This document shows positions 61,076 to 64,000 of a DNA stretch of 64,000 nucleotides, piece by piece (position 1 is the first letter of the stretch; every line of letters begins with the position of its first letter). Under the pieces are notes generated by a model that saw only the letters and a list, made by a program, of their open reading frames with translations, did not search any database and was not told the DNA's origin. The translations under genes were made by a program, and so were the position numbers. This DNA comes from CBIHON01 sp966211965 (GTDB taxonomy: Bacteria > Pseudomonadota > Gammaproteobacteria > Burkholderiales > Burkholderiaceae_D), in contig CBIHON010000024.1 of assembly GCA_966211965.1 (NCBI GenBank), positions 1 to 64,000 on the forward strand. The letters are read 5' to 3'.

Positions 61076-62200
61076 ATGACACAAGCATTCCTCCCCTTTT
61101 CCAGGCCCACCATCGACGAAGCAACCATCAGCGCGGTGACCGACGTGCTGCGTTCCGGCTGGATCACCACCGGCCCCAAGGTACTGGCGTTCGAAGCGCT
61201 GTTGTCCGAGTACTTTGGCGGCCGCCCGGTGCGCACCTTCAATTCCGGCACCTGCACCATGGAAATCGCCCTGCGCATCGCAGGCATCGGCCCCGGCGAT
61301 GAAGTGATCACGACGCCGATTTCCTGGGTCGCGACATCCAACGTGATCATCGAAGTCGGCGCCACGCCAGTGTTCGCCGACATTGATCCGCGCACGCACA
61401 ACATCGACCTGGATTTGCTGGAAGCCGCCATCACGCCGCGCACGAAAGCCATCATCCCGGTCTACCTTGCCGGTTTGCCGGTCGACATGGACCGCCTGTA
61501 TGCAATCGCGCAAAAGCACAACTTGCGCGTGATCGAAGACGCGGCGCAAGCCATCGGTTCGAGCTGGAAGGGCCGCCGCATCGGCTCCTTCGGCGACTTT
61601 GCCTCCTTCAGCTTTCAAGCCAACAAGAACATCACGACCTCGGAAGGGGGATGCCTGGTGCTCAACAATGCGGAAGAAGCGCGCCAAGCTGAGAAATGGC
61701 GCTTGCAAGGCGTGACCCGCAGCGGCATGGACGGCATCGATGTCGATGTACTGGGCGGCAAGTTCAACATGACCGACATTGCCGCGGTCATCGGCCTGGG
61801 CCAAATGCAACAGGTCGAGGTTATTACTGCCAAACGCCGCGCCCTGGCCAAGCATTATTTCACCTGTTTCGGTACGGACTTCGAGACCCGATACGGTGCG
61901 GAACTGCCGGTTGCCGATTTTGAAAATACCAACTGGCATATGTTCCAGCTGGTGCTGCCGCAGCGCATTACCCGCGCCGACTTCATGACCCGCATGAAAG
62001 AGCTGAACATCGGCATCGGTTATCACTACGCGCCCATCCATCTGTTCACCCTATACCGCGAGCGCGGTTTCAAGGAAGGCATGTTCCCGGTCGCGGAGCG
62101 GGTCGGACGCCAAATCGTGACGCTGCCGATGTTCTCGGCGATGAATGAAAACGATGTGGAGCGCGCGGTCGCTGCGGTAAAATCCGTGCTTCAACAATAA
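61076..62200 (+). CDS. arnB: UDP-4-amino-4-deoxy-L-arabinose aminotransferase
   Basis: A 374-residue DegT/DnrJ/EryC1 PLP enzyme: LPFSRPTIDEATISAVTDVL, TFNSGTCTMEIALRIAG, VIEDAAQAIGSSWKGRRIG and SFSFQANKNITTSEGG with the internal aldimine lysine, then YHYAPIHLFTLYRERGF. It makes UDP-Ara4N from the 4-keto sugar with glutamate. It is 25 bases after the small transporter gene and 12 before arnC. Confidence 0.92.
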   Translation: MTQAFLPFSRPTIDEATISAVTDVLRSGWITTGPKVLAFEALLSEYFGGRPVRTFNSGTCTMEIALRIAGIGPGDEVITTPISWVATSNVIIEVGATPVFADIDPRTHNIDLDLLEAAITPRTKAIIPVYLAGLPVDMDRLYAIAQKHNLRVIEDAAQAIGSSWKGRRIGSFGDFASFSFQANKNITTSEGGCLVLNNAEEARQAEKWRLQGVTRSGMDGIDVDVLGGKFNMTDIAAVIGLGQMQQVEVITAKRRALAKHYFTCFGTDFETRYGAELPVADFENTNWHMFQLVLPQRITRADFMTRMKELNIGIGYHYAPIHLFTLYRERGFKEGMFPVAERVGRQIVTLPMFSAMNENDVERAVAAVKSVLQQ

Positions 62201-62212
62201 TCCGAACGATTG

Positions 62213-63193
62213 ATGAAACCTGAACTTTCCGTCGTCATCCCCGTATACAACGAAGAAGCCGGCCTCGCCAAGTTGTTCGCAAGGCTTTACCCTGCGCTCG
62301 ATGCGCTCGGTATCGCCTATGAAATCGTATTCGTCAACGACGGCAGCCGCGACAAGACGGCAATCATCCTGGCCGACCAGTTCCGCCTGCGGCCTGATGT
62401 GACGCGGGTGGTGCTGTTCAACGGCAATTATGGCCAGCACATGGCGATCCTGGCGGGCTTCGAGGCTACGCGCGGCGACATCATCGTCACGCTCGATGCC
62501 GACCTGCAGAATCCGCCTGAAGAAATCGGCAACCTGGTCGCCAAGATGCGAGAAGGATACGATTACGTCGGCTCGATCCGGCGTGAGCGGCAGGATTCGG
62601 CTTGGCGTACCCATGCCTCCAAGCTGATGAACCGCCTGCGCGAAAAAATCACGCACATCAAAATGACGGATCAAGGCAATATGCTGCGCGCCTACGGCCG
62701 CAACATCATCGACCTGATCAACCAATGCAGCGAGGTCAATACCTTCGTGCCGGCGCTGGCCTATACCTTCGCACGCAAACCGACCGAGATCACGGTCGAA
62801 CACGAAGAACGCGCCGCCGGCGAATCAAAGTATTCGCTATACAGCCTGATCCGCTTGAACTTCGATCTGGTAACCGGATTTTCCTTGATGCCGCTGCAGT
62901 TTTTTTCGATGCTCGGCATCGGCCTGTCGTTTGTTTCGGCTGCGCTGTTCGTGTTGTTGCTGGTGCGACGCTTTGTGCTCGGCGCCGAAGTCGAGGGGGT
63001 GTTTACGCTGTTTGCGATCACCTTCTTCCTGATGGGCGTGATCCTGTTCGGCATCGGCCTGGTCGGCGAATATGTCGGACGGATTTACCAGCAAGTACGC
63101 GGCCGGCCGCGCTACGTGGTGCAAACCATCCTGCAGCAGGACCCCGATGAATTGGCACGCGCCCGGCGCCGTGCGGAAGAAAGCCGGGCCTGA
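62213..63193 (+). CDS. arnC: Undecaprenyl-phosphate 4-deoxy-4-formamido-L-arabinose transferase
   Basis: A 326-residue GT2 glycosyltransferase: VVIPVYNEEAGLAKLFARLY, FVNDGSRDKT, and the metal site LDADLQNPPEEIGNLV, then two C-terminal membrane helices near 230-300 (FSLMPLQFFSMLGIGLSFVS). It loads the formylated sugar onto undecaprenyl phosphate. ATG at 62213; its stop TGA shares one base with the next ATG. Confidence 0.9.
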   Translation: MKPELSVVIPVYNEEAGLAKLFARLYPALDALGIAYEIVFVNDGSRDKTAIILADQFRLRPDVTRVVLFNGNYGQHMAILAGFEATRGDIIVTLDADLQNPPEEIGNLVAKMREGYDYVGSIRRERQDSAWRTHASKLMNRLREKITHIKMTDQGNMLRAYGRNIIDLINQCSEVNTFVPALAYTFARKPTEITVEHEERAAGESKYSLYSLIRLNFDLVTGFSLMPLQFFSMLGIGLSFVSAALFVLLLVRRFVLGAEVEGVFTLFAITFFLMGVILFGIGLVGEYVGRIYQQVRGRPRYVVQTILQQDPDELARARRRAEESRA

Positions 63194-64000
63194 TGCGCGC
63201 TGTCGTTTTTGCCTATCACAATGTCGGCGTGCGCTGCCTGAAGGTGCTGCTGGCACGCGGCGTCGAGGTCGCACTGGTGGTCACGCATGAAGACAATCCT
63301 GCCGAGTCCATCTGGTTCGAATCGGTAGCGGATTTGTGCCGCGAACAAGGCATCGCCTTCGTCACGCCTTCCGACCCGGCTTCGCCGGAATTGCTCGCAC
63401 AAGTGCAAGCCGCCAAGCCCGACTTTATTTTCAGTTTCTACTATCGCCACATGCTGCCGCCGGCCTTGCTGCAGCAGGCTCGGCTTGGCGCCTACAACAT
63501 GCACGGCTCGCTGTTGCCGAAGTATCGCGGTCGAGTGCCGGTCAACTGGGCCGTGCTGCACGGTGAAACCGAAACCGGGGCGACGCTGCACGAGATGACA
63601 GCCAAGCCCGACGCCGGCGCGATCGTTGCGCAGACTGCGGTGCCGATCCTGCCGGACGACACCGCCTACGAGGTATTCGGCAAGCTGACCGTGGCGGCGG
63701 AACAAACGCTGTGGCAAGCCTTGCCGGCCATGCTCGAAGGCCGCATACCCCGGCTACCGAACGACCTCGCCAAGGGCAGCTACTTCGGCGGCCGCAAACC
63801 GGAAGACGGTCGCATCGACTGGACGCAGCCGGCCCAAGCCGTGTACAACCTGCACCGCGCCGTGGCGCCACCCTATCCCGGCGCGTTCACCGAACATGCC
63901 GGACGGACTTATATCATCGGCAAGGCGCGTTTATCGCCGCGGACCTGGTCAAATTTGCCGCCGGGCATGGCAGTAGTGGATAATTGCATTCTTGGCGTGT
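63193..64000 (+). CDS. arnA: ArnA-type formyltransferase, cut by the window end
   Basis: The frame is open through the window end (269 codons). It reads MRAVVFAYHNVGVRCLKVLL, then LGAYNMHGSLLPKYRGRVPV with the Asn/His catalytic pair, and LHEMTAKPDAGAIVAQ with the catalytic Asp. This is the N-terminal formyltransferase domain that formylates UDP-Ara4N. Whether the C-terminal decarboxylating dehydrogenase domain of bifunctional ArnA follows cannot be seen. Confidence 0.88.
   Translation, partial: MRAVVFAYHNVGVRCLKVLLARGVEVALVVTHEDNPAESIWFESVADLCREQGIAFVTPSDPASPELLAQVQAAKPDFIFSFYYRHMLPPALLQQARLGAYNMHGSLLPKYRGRVPVNWAVLHGETETGATLHEMTAKPDAGAIVAQTAVPILPDDTAYEVFGKLTVAAEQTLWQALPAMLEGRIPRLPNDLAKGSYFGGRKPEDGRIDWTQPAQAVYNLHRAVAPPYPGAFTEHAGRTYIIGKARLSPRTWSNLPPGMAVVDNCILGV

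Overview
The window looks like chromosomal DNA of a Burkholderiales bacterium, most likely Oxalobacteraceae (the Herbaspirillum, Herminiimonas, Noviherbaspirillum or Collimonas area). This is inferred from protein style, from the neighbourhood alaA-hom / thrC-moeA-moaD-moaE-crcB / clpB, and from a glutaryl-CoA dehydrogenase operon. No species is claimed. No rRNA, tRNA, CRISPR array or prophage was seen.

Layout. 0.1-1.8 kb: an IS-end-like sequence, then a FeeM-type N-acyltransferase and a methyltransferase. 1.9-4.5 kb: gcdH, a class III CoA-transferase and the wreck of an aldehyde dehydrogenase. 4.8-10.9 kb: a TPP enzyme, three regulators, an SnoaL-like protein and a DMT exporter. 11.0-15.1 kb: two tandem secreted beta-helix paralogues beside a LuxR-type regulator. 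15.3-18.8 kb: a broken DJ-1/PfpI gene and the divergent metE/metR pair with a MetR box. 18.9-24.7 kb: a LysE exporter, small proteins, RraA, a metallopeptidase M48 fused to a type IV pilin-like domain, and an MFS/AraC pair. 24.9-28.9 kb: a two-gene ATP-citrate-lyase-like system. 29.1-31.7 kb: debris made of a four-repeat secreted protein, an ISAs1 transposase tail and a chemotaxis-receptor fragment. 31.7-40.0 kb: clpB, crcB, moaE, a LysE exporter, moaD, moeA and thrC. 40.1-55.6 kb: an accessory block holding a threonine-degradation operon (kbl, tdh and a serine-dehydratase-like gene), a KefF/KefC-like pair, a secreted protein, a flavoprotein disulfide reductase, broken or altered enzymes and a second homoserine dehydrogenase. 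55.7-58.3 kb: hom and alaA. 58.5-64 kb: the start of an arn-type lipid A aminoarabinose cluster, cut by the window end.

The strongest themes are these. (1) Threonine: hom and thrC are separated by about 15.7 kb that contains a diverged second hom and the threonine catabolic genes. (2) Small palindromic or MITE-like elements are unusually common; there are five distinct elements plus two REP families, and two of the elements supply the stop codon of the adjacent gene. (3) Gene decay by frameshift, stop codon and IS insertion is visible in at least five places. (4) Two unusual protein architectures, the M48-pilin fusion and the 901-residue citryl-CoA-type enzyme, are the best candidates for new biology. 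All identifications come from reading motifs by eye; no database search was run.
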